Positions 8,837 through 16,742 of a stretch of DNA of 64,000 nucleotides are shown in pieces. Origin of the DNA: CAXXXW01 sp963665555 (GTDB lineage Bacteria > Pseudomonadota > Alphaproteobacteria > Thalassobaculales > Thalassobaculaceae); NCBI GenBank assembly GCA_963665555.2, contig OY762308.1:434001-498000 (forward strand). The letters run 5' to 3'. Numbering within the stretch: position 1 is the stretch's first letter; the number at the start of each line of letters is the position of its first letter. Below the pieces are notes generated by a model. That model was not told where the DNA came from, did no database searches, and was given only the letters and a program-made list of their open reading frames with translations. A program made the position numbers and the translations under genes.

Positions 8837-9796
8837 ATGAACGGAGACCCGACCGGGCGGGCGCGGCCGAAACGCCTTGTCAGCCTCGGCGCCTGCACCG
8901 TCGATATCGTCCTCAAGGTGGACGGGGTCCCGTCCTTCGACGCCAAGGTCATGGCCGAGAAGGGGGTCGCGCTCGGCGCCGGCATGGCGGTGTCGGCGGC
9001 CTGCGCCGCCGCCGCGATGGGGGCCGAGGTGCAGGTCTGGGGGCGGATGGGCGCGGACCGGATCGGCGACTTTTTCGTCGCCGACCTCGCGGACGCCGGC
9101 GTCGACACGCGCTTCGTCCGCCGCCCGCCCGGCTCGCGCTCCAGCATCGCGGCCGTCATCGTGGACGGCGCCGGCCGGCGGCTGGTCGCGCCCTGGTTCG
9201 ATCCCGCCCTCGACGCCGATCCCGGCTGGCTGCCGCTCGGCGAACTGGACCGGATGGACGGCGTGCTCGCCGATTCGCGCTGGGCCGAGGGGTCGCGGCG
9301 CGTGCTGGAGGCGGCCCGCGCGCGCGGCCTGGTCCGCGTGTTCGACGGCGATGTCGCGTCCCGCGAGACGCTGGCCGAACTGGCGCCGCTGGCGACGCAC
9401 GCGATCTTCTCCGAGCCGGGCTTCGGCATCCTGACCGGCGGCGCGGAGCCCGGGCGCGCGCTCCCGGAACTGGCGCGGCGCCACGGCGGCGTCTGGGGCG
9501 TGACGCTCGGCGAGCGCGGCTTCGCCTGGTCCGGGGGCGGCCCGGCGCGGCTCCTGGCCCCGCCGCCGGTCGAGGCGGTGGACACGCTGGCGGCCGGCGA
9601 CGTGTTCCACGGCGCCTTCGCGGTCGCCATCGTCGAGGGGCGGAGCGTCGCCGCCGCCGCCCGCCTCGCCTGCGCCGCCGCCGCGCTCAAATGCGCCCGT
9701 TTCGGCGGCCGCGCCGGCGCGCCGACCCGCGCCGAGGCGGAGGCGCTCGCCAGGGAAACATACGGGCCGGGGGACGCCCCGGATTCGGCGCTATAG
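8837..9796 (+). CDS. PfkB-family carbohydrate kinase
   Basis: Ribokinase-like sugar kinase of 319 residues. PfkB signature 2 is clear as DTLAAGDVFHGAFA, with the catalytic Asp in the GD pair. The N-terminal Gly-rich substrate region is GAGMAVSAACAAAAMGAEV. ATG 8837 is preferred to the upstream in-frame ATG 8783 because GGGAG (8824-8828) lies 8 bases before it. The closest resemblance I can name is the 2-keto-3-deoxygluconate/sulfofructose kinase branch, but specificity cannot be read. Its stop codon interlocks with that of the convergent dioxygenase beta gene in the hexamer CTATAG. Confidence 0.85.
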   Translation: MNGDPTGRARPKRLVSLGACTVDIVLKVDGVPSFDAKVMAEKGVALGAGMAVSAACAAAAMGAEVQVWGRMGADRIGDFFVADLADAGVDTRFVRRPPGSRSSIAAVIVDGAGRRLVAPWFDPALDADPGWLPLGELDRMDGVLADSRWAEGSRRVLEAARARGLVRVFDGDVASRETLAELAPLATHAIFSEPGFGILTGGAEPGRALPELARRHGGVWGVTLGERGFAWSGGGPARLLAPPPVEAVDTLAAGDVFHGAFAVAIVEGRSVAAAARLACAAAALKCARFGGRAGAPTRAEAEALARETYGPGDAPDSAL

Positions 9797-10339
9797 CGGG
9801 ATCACGAGCAGCACATCGACCCGGCGCGACTCCAGCACGACCAGGCGGGAACGCAGCAGGAGACGCTCGCCGCCCGTTTCGATCTCGTCGAGGTACTTGC
9901 CGGCCGCGAACAGCGCCATCCCGCCGTCCTGCATGGTGCGCACGACCGCGAAATTGGTCCGCGCCGAGGCCAGCCCCGGCCCGGCGCGCGCGAGCCGGGG
10001 CGCGCCCAGCAGGTGGCAATAGGTGTGCGGCTCGAACACATTGGCGACGCGCAGCGCGCGCACCCGGTCCGCCAACATGCCGCGCCCCTCGCAATGCATG
10101 ATCCCGATGGGCAGGCCCGCCGCCTCGCTCTCCCGCGTCGTGATCCGGTAGAGCGCGTCCGGCGCGAAGAAGCCCGGCCACTCCTCCAGCCGGTCGTCGT
10201 CGATGGCGTGCGCGCAGTCGGCGAGGAAGTCCTCGATCCGCGCGCGCAGCTCCGGGTCGCGCAGGGGCGCGCCGGGAGCCGCGCCCGTTTCCGGGGCGCC
10301 CGCGGCCGGGACGGCGGCCGGGACCGGGGTCTCAGGCAA
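9791..10339 (-). CDS. Aromatic-ring-hydroxylating dioxygenase, beta subunit
   Basis: Small (beta) subunit of a Rieske non-haem iron dioxygenase, 182 residues, with the SnoaL/NTF2-like cone fold expected for this family. Recognisable stretches are IEDFLADCAHAIDDDRLEEW and the central TRESEAAGLPIGIMHCEG. The protein has no cofactor and stabilises the hexamer with the alpha subunit. The ATG overlaps the end of the alpha gene by 8 bases, so translation is coupled. An Ala/Pro-rich N-terminal extension of about 25 residues precedes the conserved part. No reductase or ferredoxin gene follows. Confidence 0.88.
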   Translation of the reverse strand: MPETPVPAAVPAAGAPETGAAPGAPLRDPELRARIEDFLADCAHAIDDDRLEEWPGFFAPDALYRITTRESEAAGLPIGIMHCEGRGMLADRVRALRVANVFEPHTYCHLLGAPRLARAGPGLASARTNFAVVRTMQDGGMALFAAGKYLDEIETGGERLLLRSRLVVLESRRVDVLLVIPL

Positions 10340-11603
10340 GGCCCATGATCTCCCGGTAGCCGCGCCAGAAGCCGCGGATCGCGACCTCGGTGGCGCGCGA
10401 GCCCTCGCTCGACTCGACGGTCTTGCCGCCCATCTCCATGAACGCCGCCGCGTCCGCGCCGCCGCGCGTGCCGCGCTGGACGAACTCGTTGATGCAGCCG
10501 TCCTCCAGGCTGACCAGCCCGGCGGCGCCGGTCAGGTTGGCCTGCATGACGCGCATCCGCCGCTCCGCCTCGGCGTCGTCCTCGTAGCCGAGATACATCC
10601 AGAACAGCTCCGTCCGGTCGAGGCCGCGCGGCGTGAACCAGCGCACCGCCAGCGAGTTCAGCGTGAACTGGACCGCCAGCGTCGGGAACAGCGCCTGGAT
10701 GCAGTGGGTGATCCCGTCGTCGAACTCCTCCCAGGCGTCCAGCAGTTCGGGGCCTTCGAGGCGCGTGTCGTAGCTGGCGGAATGCACCTCCGCCGCCTTG
10801 TACTCGGCCGCCGCGTCCAGCGTCGCCCGCTTGGCGAAGGAGATGTGGTGCCACGGCTTCTCCGCGTCGGTAATGCGGATGCCGCCGTCCATGTCGAGCC
10901 GGTTGATCTTGAAGGTCGTGTAGAAGGTGTGCAGCAGCGTGGCGTGGTAGGAGTCGCGCACGTTCTCGGCGTAGAGCTTCCAGTTGTTGCGGATCGTCTG
11001 GCTGTGGAAGCCGAGCAGCCGGACCGGGCGGGAGAAGTTGCGCCGCAGGATCGCGCACATCGACGGGCCGAAGAAGGTCTCCACGTCCGGCGTCTCGTCC
11101 GAGAAGGTGCCGAACACCATGCCGGCGAAGGTCTCGACGCGCAGCGGCTGCAGGCGGTGGTCGGCGGCGCGGAAATCCGCCGGCATCCCGCCCTTGCCGC
11201 GCAGCCCGTCGCGGAAGGCGAGGCCCATCAGCCGGCCCTCCAGGTCGTAGGTCCATGAGTGGTAGACGCAGGACAGCGCCTTCGCGTTGCCGCGCTCCTT
11301 GTGGCAGACCAGCGCGCCCTTGTGGGCGCAGCGGTTGACCATGGCGTTGACCCGCCCGTCGCGCCCGCGCGTGACGATTATCGGCGTGTCGCCGACGAAG
11401 CCGGTGCGGTAGTCGCCCGGCTCGCGGACCTCCAGTTCGAGGCAGAGGAAGTGCCAGACCGGCCCCCGGAAGATGCGCGCCTGCTCCAGCGCGTAGATTT
11501 CCGGGTCCGAGAACAGCCGGTAGGGCACGCGCGTCACCCCCTCCTCCGGCCAGGCGAAGGGGGTGGAAAGCGCGCCCGCATGGGCGAGCGAGGCTTCGGG
11601 CAT
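10332..11603 (-). CDS. Aromatic-ring-hydroxylating dioxygenase, alpha subunit (Rieske), anthranilate/benzoate-dioxygenase-like
   Basis: Catalytic large subunit, 423 residues. The Rieske 2Fe-2S ligands are Cys92-x-His94 (NRCAHKGALVC) and Cys112-x2-His115 (SCVYHSWTY). The mononuclear iron site has Asp217, His220 and His225 in NVRDSYHATLLHTF, with the bridging acidic residue in place. The stretch NNWKLYAENVRD followed by the helix with LLHTFYTTF resembles anthranilate/salicylate-type oxygenases. It should cis-dihydroxylate an aromatic ring using electrons from a reductase that is not encoded nearby. It is the first gene of the alpha-beta pair. The true substrate is not decided by sequence. Confidence 0.9.
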   Translation of the reverse strand: MPEASLAHAGALSTPFAWPEEGVTRVPYRLFSDPEIYALEQARIFRGPVWHFLCLELEVREPGDYRTGFVGDTPIIVTRGRDGRVNAMVNRCAHKGALVCHKERGNAKALSCVYHSWTYDLEGRLMGLAFRDGLRGKGGMPADFRAADHRLQPLRVETFAGMVFGTFSDETPDVETFFGPSMCAILRRNFSRPVRLLGFHSQTIRNNWKLYAENVRDSYHATLLHTFYTTFKINRLDMDGGIRITDAEKPWHHISFAKRATLDAAAEYKAAEVHSASYDTRLEGPELLDAWEEFDDGITHCIQALFPTLAVQFTLNSLAVRWFTPRGLDRTELFWMYLGYEDDAEAERRMRVMQANLTGAAGLVSLEDGCINEFVQRGTRGGADAAAFMEMGGKTVESSEGSRATEVAIRGFWRGYREIMGLA

Positions 11604-11699
11604 CCGCCGGCTCCGTCCGCTGCGTCGAAAACGCGCCGATCGTAACGCGCCGGGAGCGCCGGCGCCAGTGGCGCGGGGAGGGGGATTACGGCGACCCGG

Positions 11700-12305
11700 T
11701 CAGCGGCGCGACGCCTTCTTGTGCGCCGCGCGGATTTCGCGGGTCAGATGGCCGACGGTGGTGGAGGGATTGCCGCAGGGGTCCCCTTCGTCCTCGCGTC
11801 GGCGGAGTCCGGTTTCCGCGCGCGCTTCGGCCTCTTCGACCCGTTCCACGAGATCGTCGAAGTCGAGCGTCTTGGCGCGGCTTCTGTCGTAATCGGGCCG
11901 GAGGCGCGCCAATTCCGCCTGCGCGGCGCGCGAGTCCCCAGGCGCGTCGTACTCTTGAATGTGCAAGATCGGCCAGACCTCGAAACACGGATTGGAGCGG
12001 GCCACCCGCACCCCGCCTTCGCGGCAGAGGTCCAGCGCTTCCTCGAATCTCTCATGCGTATCGCGGTCGAACACCGCCCATACCCGGTCGCGCGGCTCCG
12101 CCTCGCGCGAGCGCCTCGCGCATTTCCCGGCGATGGCGAACGGGTCTCCGGCGCCCGGTTCGATTTCGATGCGAACCCTCGGGAAAAGGGGCTTGAGGGC
12201 CTTGAAATAACCCGGTTCCGTGTTCCTTCCCTCGCACACAAGGAAGAACCGCGGCGGGGTTTCCCGCCTGGGCCCGCGCCGCCGCAATTCGCGGTTCCTC
12301 GCCAT
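11700..12305 (-). CDS. RloB-like protein (TOPRIM-like), candidate abortive-infection component
   Basis: RloB-family protein of 201 residues. The core begins FFLVCEGRNTEPGYF, where the Glu of CEG is the TOPRIM-type acidic residue. The second acidic motif is WAVFDRDTHERF (Asp-x-Asp). It continues into SNPCFEVWPILHIQ, a stretch typical of RloB. A TOPRIM-like fold suggests a nuclease acting on DNA or RNA; this is family knowledge, not shown here. It lies 21 bases downstream of an AAA15-type ATPase in the same operon, the arrangement of RloA/RloB and of AbiLi/AbiLii. Base composition is less GC-extreme than the flanking genes, suggesting acquisition. Confidence 0.85.
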   Translation of the reverse strand: MARNRELRRRGPRRETPPRFFLVCEGRNTEPGYFKALKPLFPRVRIEIEPGAGDPFAIAGKCARRSREAEPRDRVWAVFDRDTHERFEEALDLCREGGVRVARSNPCFEVWPILHIQEYDAPGDSRAAQAELARLRPDYDRSRAKTLDFDDLVERVEEAEARAETGLRRREDEGDPCGNPSTTVGHLTREIRAAHKKASRR

Positions 12306-12326
12306 GGCGGAGGGTTCCGGCGGGCT

Positions 12327-13601
12327 TCAGGGTTCGATCGGGAAGGAGGGCGCGGGAAACGCGCCGTAACGGCCCTCGCTATACCCCTTCTCGATGTCGT
12401 CGCCCCTGCGGGTGCGAAAGTCGGTGAGGGGGTAGAGTTCGCTGGCCCCGGTCTCGTCCTTCTCGACGAACCAGATCTGGTCGCGGCGCAGCGCGGAGGA
12501 TTTCATGATGTTCGTGTCGTGCACGGTCGCGATCAGCTGCGCGCCCTTCCGGTTGATCTCGCGCGCGGCGAATCGCTTCAACACGGCCTCGCAAGCGGCG
12601 GTGTGCAAGCTGGCGTCCAATTCGTCGATCGCCACCAACGTTCCATCGAGCCGGAGCGGCCCGTATATCGCCCCCGCGATTTCCAGGAGGCGACGGGTCC
12701 CCGCGCTCTCGGAATCGAGATCGAGACCCCCCCCTTCGCCGGGAGCGCCTCGATGGACAAGTCGGGGGCTCGCGAGCAGGTATCCCCGATCGGCGTCGTC
12801 GTTGCGGGCTTCGGGCGGAAACGGCTCGCTCAAGCGCCGAGGCGCCGGATAGAAGCCTTCTCTTTGTTCGTTTCCCGGGTCGTGTATCGAACGATCCACC
12901 CAACCGCGGACGCCGGTCGCGGCGTCCTTCAGGAGATCGAGCGCGAGAAATCTGCGATGGTCGTCTCCAAGGTTCCACACGATCGTATCGTTGGATGGCG
13001 GCTTGTATTCGATTACGGTCATTTTTTTGAAGTAATCGCACAGCTTTCCCAACGCTTCGTGACCCCTCGATGCCGCGCGAGGCATGAGCAAAACGTTCGA
13101 TTTTGTCGAACCCAACATAGATCGATTTATCCCCTTCAAGCCCCTGCCGACTTTGAATTCGTTGCCGGTCCGATCGAACAATTTGCGGCGGCGCGAACGG
13201 GGAAAATCGTGCAGCCATTCCCTGTCGAACTTGCCGTACCGGGTTTGGAATCCGTAATGGAGCCGAACCCCATCGAGAGACAGATCGACCTCGAATGTCG
13301 AGGGTTCCGTCATGGCCGAGGAGTCCAGCCCGAATGGCGCCTCCAGCACTCGGCCGCCCGCCGCGTCGTCGCCGGCGGAAGCGACGACCATGTCCCGCAT
13401 CGCTTTCAGCGCGCGGACGAGATTGGTCTTGCCCGAAGCGTTGGCCCCGTAGATCGCGGCCGCCGGCAACAATTTGCCGCTCGGCGAGGCCGGGCAGTCG
13501 ATCGGGCCTTCCCCGGAATCCTTGAGCGACGACGCCACGAAGGAAAGTTCCTGGCGGCGGCGGAACGACAGGTGGTTGGCGACGGCGAAGCGCAGCAACA
13601 T
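12327..13601 (-). CDS. RloA/AbiLi-like AAA15 ATPase, candidate abortive-infection sensor
   Basis: SMC/ABC-like ATPase of 424 residues. Walker A is AIYGANASGKTNLV, the ABC-type signature is ESAGTRRLLEIA, and Walker B is LVAIDELDASLH. The switch histidine is in IATVHDTNIM, a stretch typical of COG1106/RloA proteins. Start at 13601 was chosen because MLLRFAVANHLSF is the family's N-terminus and a purine-rich GGAGGAAGG element lies upstream. The 87 in-frame codons before it are Arg/Gly/Pro-rich noise that overlaps the divergent hydrolase start. In related two-gene systems the ATPase senses phage and licenses the TOPRIM partner. The region 12.9-13.2 kb is markedly more AT-rich than neighbours. Confidence 0.85.
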   Translation of the reverse strand: MLLRFAVANHLSFRRRQELSFVASSLKDSGEGPIDCPASPSGKLLPAAAIYGANASGKTNLVRALKAMRDMVVASAGDDAAGGRVLEAPFGLDSSAMTEPSTFEVDLSLDGVRLHYGFQTRYGKFDREWLHDFPRSRRRKLFDRTGNEFKVGRGLKGINRSMLGSTKSNVLLMPRAASRGHEALGKLCDYFKKMTVIEYKPPSNDTIVWNLGDDHRRFLALDLLKDAATGVRGWVDRSIHDPGNEQREGFYPAPRRLSEPFPPEARNDDADRGYLLASPRLVHRGAPGEGGGLDLDSESAGTRRLLEIAGAIYGPLRLDGTLVAIDELDASLHTAACEAVLKRFAAREINRKGAQLIATVHDTNIMKSSALRRDQIWFVEKDETGASELYPLTDFRTRRGDDIEKGYSEGRYGAFPAPSFPIEP

Positions 13602-13860
13602 GGTCTTCCGGCCTTCCTCCGCGTCGAAGTCCTCGCGATACAACCTTTCGCGCGGGACTTCCCGGGATCGTTCCCTTTCCCGGCGAACGCTATGCCGCCC
13701 GCGCGGACGGAGCAAGCGGTTTCGCCTCGCGCTCCCGCCCCCGTCCGCCCACAACCCCACCCCCGAATCACGGTTCCGATCGTTTCCCCAACCCCTGTCC
13801 CCGGCGGGCGGGCCGCGGGAATATGCGGCCGGGCCGGCCGGGGGAGGGGAGCCGTTGGGC

Positions 13861-14655
13861 ATGGAGACGCGGCGCGTCGCGGTCGCGGGCGCGGAGATCG
13901 AGTTGCGCGAGGGCGGCGACGGGCCGCCGGTCGTGTTCCTGCACGGCGGCTTCGGCCTGGCCGGGCACGAGCGGTTCCTGGACCTGCTGGCCGCGCGCCG
14001 CCGCGTGGTCGCGCCCGCCCTGCCGGGCTTCGAGACCTCCGAACTGCCGCGCGCCTGGAACGGGATCGGCGACCTCGCCTATTGGGGCCTCGACCTGCTG
14101 CGCGCGCTCGACCTGCGCGGCGCGGTGCTGGCGGGCGCCTGCCTCGGCGGCTGGGTGGCGGCGGAGATGGCGGCGCGCGCGACCGACCGCCTCGCCGGCC
14201 TGGTGCTGGTGGGCGCGCTCGGCGCCAAGTTCGGCGGCCATCTCGACCGCGACATCGCCGACATCCACGCCATGGCGGAGGCCGACGCCGCGGCGGCGCT
14301 GTACGCCGACCCGGCCCGCGCGCGCCGCGACCCGGCGGCGCTTTCCGACGACGAACTCACCGCCATCGCGCGCAACCGGGAGAGCTTCGCGCTGTTCGGC
14401 TGGAAGCCCTACATGCACAGCCCGGAACTGGGCCGCTGGCTCCACCGGATCGACGTTCCCGCCGCGCTGGTCTGGGGCGCGGAGGACGGCATGACGACGC
14501 CGGATTACGGGCGGCGCTACGCCGCCGCCATTCCCGGCGCGAGCTTCGAGACGATACCCGGCGCCGGGCACTATCCCGGCCTGGAGCGGCCCGAGGCGCT
14601 GGCCTCGCTGGTCGCCGCGCGCGCGGCCGAAATGCAGGGGGAGACGGGGAAATGA
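13861..14655 (+). CDS. Alpha/beta-fold hydrolase with cysteine in the nucleophile elbow
   Basis: Alpha/beta hydrolase of 264 residues. The oxyanion region is VVFLHGGFG, the nucleophile elbow is AGACLGGW (Cys94 instead of the usual Ser), the acid is Asp209 (WGAEDGMT) and the base is His237 (GAGHYPG). Cys nucleophiles are known in dienelactone hydrolases, but this looks like a C-C hydrolase or esterase-type member. ATG 13861 follows a GGGGAGGGGAG element. The stop overlaps the next start as ATGA (14652-14655), so it is coupled to the LLM oxidoreductase and probably acts in the same pathway. The substrate is unknown. Confidence 0.85.
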   Translation: METRRVAVAGAEIELREGGDGPPVVFLHGGFGLAGHERFLDLLAARRRVVAPALPGFETSELPRAWNGIGDLAYWGLDLLRALDLRGAVLAGACLGGWVAAEMAARATDRLAGLVLVGALGAKFGGHLDRDIADIHAMAEADAAAALYADPARARRDPAALSDDELTAIARNRESFALFGWKPYMHSPELGRWLHRIDVPAALVWGAEDGMTTPDYGRRYAAAIPGASFETIPGAGHYPGLERPEALASLVAARAAEMQGETGK

Positions 14656-15875
14656 GGGTCTGGCACTTCTCCGAGATGGCCTATCCGCAGGCCTGGGACA
14701 CCGGCTACGAGATGGGCACTTTCCGGGTCACCGTGCCCAACGCGCGCTACGACCCCGCGATCGGGGCCGAGATCTACCACCGCCATTTCGACGAGTTCCA
14801 GCTGTGCGACGAGCTCGGCATCGACATCATGCTGAACGAGCACCACAGCACGCTGACCTGCACCAACGCCGCCGTGCCGCTCACCGGCGCGGTGCTGGCG
14901 CGGATCACGAAGCGGGCGCGCCTGCTGCTGCTCGGCACGCCGATCGCCAACCGGCCGGACCCGGTGCGCGTCGCCGAGGAGATGGCGATGATCGACGTGA
15001 TCTCGCGCGGCCGGCTCGACATGGGGCTGGTCAAGGGCGCGCCCTACGAGGTCGCGCCGGCCAACACGAACCCGGCCCGCCTGATGGACCGCTTCTGGGA
15101 GGCGCACGACCTGATCCTGAAGGCGATGGGAACCCACGATGGGCCGTTCAACTGGGAGAGCGAGAACTACCACTACCGCCAGGTCAACATCTGGCCGCGC
15201 CCGTGGCAGGCGCCGCACCCGCCGGTCTGGATCACCGCGCTCAGCGCGCGCAGCGGCCGCGCCATCGCCGAGCGCGGGCACGTGGCGGCGGCGCTGCTGT
15301 CGGGCGGGATCGCGCGGAGCATGTTCGACGGCTACCGCGAGCGCGCGGCCGAACTCGGCTGGGCCGCGCCGCCGGACCGCCTGGCCTATTGCGTGCTGAT
15401 GGGCGTCGGCCGCACCGAGGAGGAGGGGCGCCGCCGGGCCGACCAGGTGGCGGGCTATGTCCGCACCTCGCCCATCGTCGCCGAGCCGTTCAAGAACCCG
15501 CCGGGCTACAACCCCGTCGCGGCCAACGCGATGGCGATGAAGGCGGGGCCGACGCAGTTCGTCGCGGCCGTCAAGACCGTGGACGGAAGGACCATCGACC
15601 CGACCCGCGCCACGGTCCAGGAGTTCCTGGACGCCCGCACCGTCGTCGCCGGCACGCCGGACCAGGTGTTCGAGCAGATAAAGACCCTCGTCCGCGAACT
15701 CGGCGGCTTCGGCCACCTCATCATCATGGGCCAGGGCGGCGTGCTGTCCTACGAGGAGACCCGCGCCAACCTGGAACTGTTCGCCGCGGAGGTGATGCCC
15801 AGGCTCGGCGAGATCGAAATCCCGGAAAACCCCTACGGCGAACGGGCGGAGCGCAACGCCGCCGCCGCCGAATAG
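14652..15875 (+). CDS. LLM-class (luciferase-like) flavin-dependent oxidoreductase
   Basis: Bacterial-luciferase-like monooxygenase of 407 residues with the expected TIM-barrel landmarks. These include EHHSTLTCTNAAVPLTGA near residue 60, RGRLDMGLVKGAPYEV, and WPRPWQAPHPPVWITALS, the substrate/FMN-facing strand typical of the family. It should use reduced flavin from a separate reductase to oxygenate a small organic substrate. It overlaps the preceding alpha/beta hydrolase gene by 4 bases (ATGA) and is followed by an SDR and a CocE hydrolase. That fits oxidative ring or ketone cleavage followed by hydrolysis, although the compound is not known. Confidence 0.9.
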   Translation: MRVWHFSEMAYPQAWDTGYEMGTFRVTVPNARYDPAIGAEIYHRHFDEFQLCDELGIDIMLNEHHSTLTCTNAAVPLTGAVLARITKRARLLLLGTPIANRPDPVRVAEEMAMIDVISRGRLDMGLVKGAPYEVAPANTNPARLMDRFWEAHDLILKAMGTHDGPFNWESENYHYRQVNIWPRPWQAPHPPVWITALSARSGRAIAERGHVAAALLSGGIARSMFDGYRERAAELGWAAPPDRLAYCVLMGVGRTEEEGRRRADQVAGYVRTSPIVAEPFKNPPGYNPVAANAMAMKAGPTQFVAAVKTVDGRTIDPTRATVQEFLDARTVVAGTPDQVFEQIKTLVRELGGFGHLIIMGQGGVLSYEETRANLELFAAEVMPRLGEIEIPENPYGERAERNAAAAE

Positions 15876-15880
15876 CCCGG

Positions 15881-15898
15881 CCCGGCCGGCCGGCCGGG
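15881..15898. repeat. Perfect 18-base GC palindrome between LLM and SDR genes
   Basis: Bases 15881-15898 are a perfect inverted repeat made only of C and G, starting 6 bases after the LLM oxidoreductase stop codon and ending 19 bases before the SDR start. In RNA it would form a very stable hairpin. It has no following U-run, so it may moderate read-through or mRNA stability rather than end transcription. Confidence 0.5.
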
Positions 15899-15917
15899 AC
15901 CGGAGGGAGGAGCCGAC

Positions 15918-16709
15918 ATGCGCGCATTGGTGACGGGCGCCAGTCCGGGCATCGGCGGCGCGACCTGCCGCCGCATCGCCGAAATGGCGGCCGCGCGGGG
16001 CGAGACCGCGCGTATCGCCGCCTGCGAAATCCGCGAGACCGGGGAGGTCCGCGCCCTTGTCGCGGAGTTGCGCGAGGCGGGGGCGGAGGCGGTCGCGCTT
16101 GCCGGCGACCTGGCCGATCCGGAGGTTCCCGGCCGGCTGGTCGCCGAGGCGGTCGCGGCCTTCGGCGGCCTCGACGCGGTGGTGAGCAACGCCGGCATCA
16201 CCCTTCCCGCGCCGCTGAACGACCTCGAACTCTGGCAGTGGGACAAAATCCTCGCGGTGAACACGCGGGCCACGCTGCTGCTCGCCCAGGCGGCCTATCC
16301 GGCGCTCAGGGAGTCGAAGGGCGCGCTGGTGGCGGTCGCGTCGATGTCGGGGATGGGCGCGCATCCCGGCATGGGCGCCTACAGTCCGAGCAAGGCGGCC
16401 CTGATCTCGCTGTGCCAGACGCTGGCGCAGGAATGGGCGCCGGACCGGATCAACGTGAACACGGTCTCGCCGGGCATGATCCGCACGCCGCTGACGCGCG
16501 CGGTCTACGAGAACAACCGCATCGCCGGGCAGCGCGCGGCCCTGGTCCCCTGGGGCCGGGTGGGCGAGCCGGAGGACATCGCCAACGCCATCGGCTTCCT
16601 GGTCTCGCCGGAGGCGGAATACGTGACCGGCCAGAACCTGCTGGTGGACGGCGGTTTCGTCGATTCCCTCTACGCCCACATCCCCGGCCGGCCGACCCGC
16701 GAGGTCTGA
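15918..16709 (+). CDS. SDR-family NAD(P)-dependent oxidoreductase
   Basis: Classical short-chain dehydrogenase/reductase of 263 residues. The cofactor motif is ALVTGASPGIGGA (TGxxxGIG), the structural Asn motif is VVSNAGIT, and the catalytic pair is Tyr155-x3-Lys159 in GAYSPSKAA. The C-terminal DGGF motif is NLLVDGGFVD. A very strong Shine-Dalgarno (GGAGGGAGGAG) precedes ATG 15918. It probably oxidises or reduces a hydroxyl/keto intermediate of the pathway encoded by its neighbours; the specific substrate is not evident. Confidence 0.93.
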   Translation: MRALVTGASPGIGGATCRRIAEMAAARGETARIAACEIRETGEVRALVAELREAGAEAVALAGDLADPEVPGRLVAEAVAAFGGLDAVVSNAGITLPAPLNDLELWQWDKILAVNTRATLLLAQAAYPALRESKGALVAVASMSGMGAHPGMGAYSPSKAALISLCQTLAQEWAPDRINVNTVSPGMIRTPLTRAVYENNRIAGQRAALVPWGRVGEPEDIANAIGFLVSPEAEYVTGQNLLVDGGFVDSLYAHIPGRPTREV

Positions 16710-16742
16710 TCGACGCGGCCCGGCGGGGCGGGGGAGGGCGCG

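Noticed and set aside
9791..9796. CTATAG palindrome at the pfkB/dioxygenase junction as a regulatory site
   Set aside because: It is only the two interlocking stop codons (TAG on each strand) of convergent genes.
11700..13601. PARIS (AriA/AriB) assignment for the ATPase-TOPRIM pair
   Set aside because: The small protein has the RloB pattern rather than the DUF4435 pattern I associate with AriB, so RloA/RloB or AbiL-like is the better description.
12327..13862. Full-length reading of the AAA15 ATPase from 13862
   Set aside because: The first 87 codons are compositionally random and overlap the divergent hydrolase leader. MLLRFAVANHLSF at 13601 is the family start.
11721..15875. Plus-strand frame of over 1300 codons running opposite the RloA/RloB pair into the LLM gene
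   Set aside because: It is antisense to two genes with clear ATPase and TOPRIM motifs. Only its 3' part (from 14652) is coding, as the LLM oxidoreductase.
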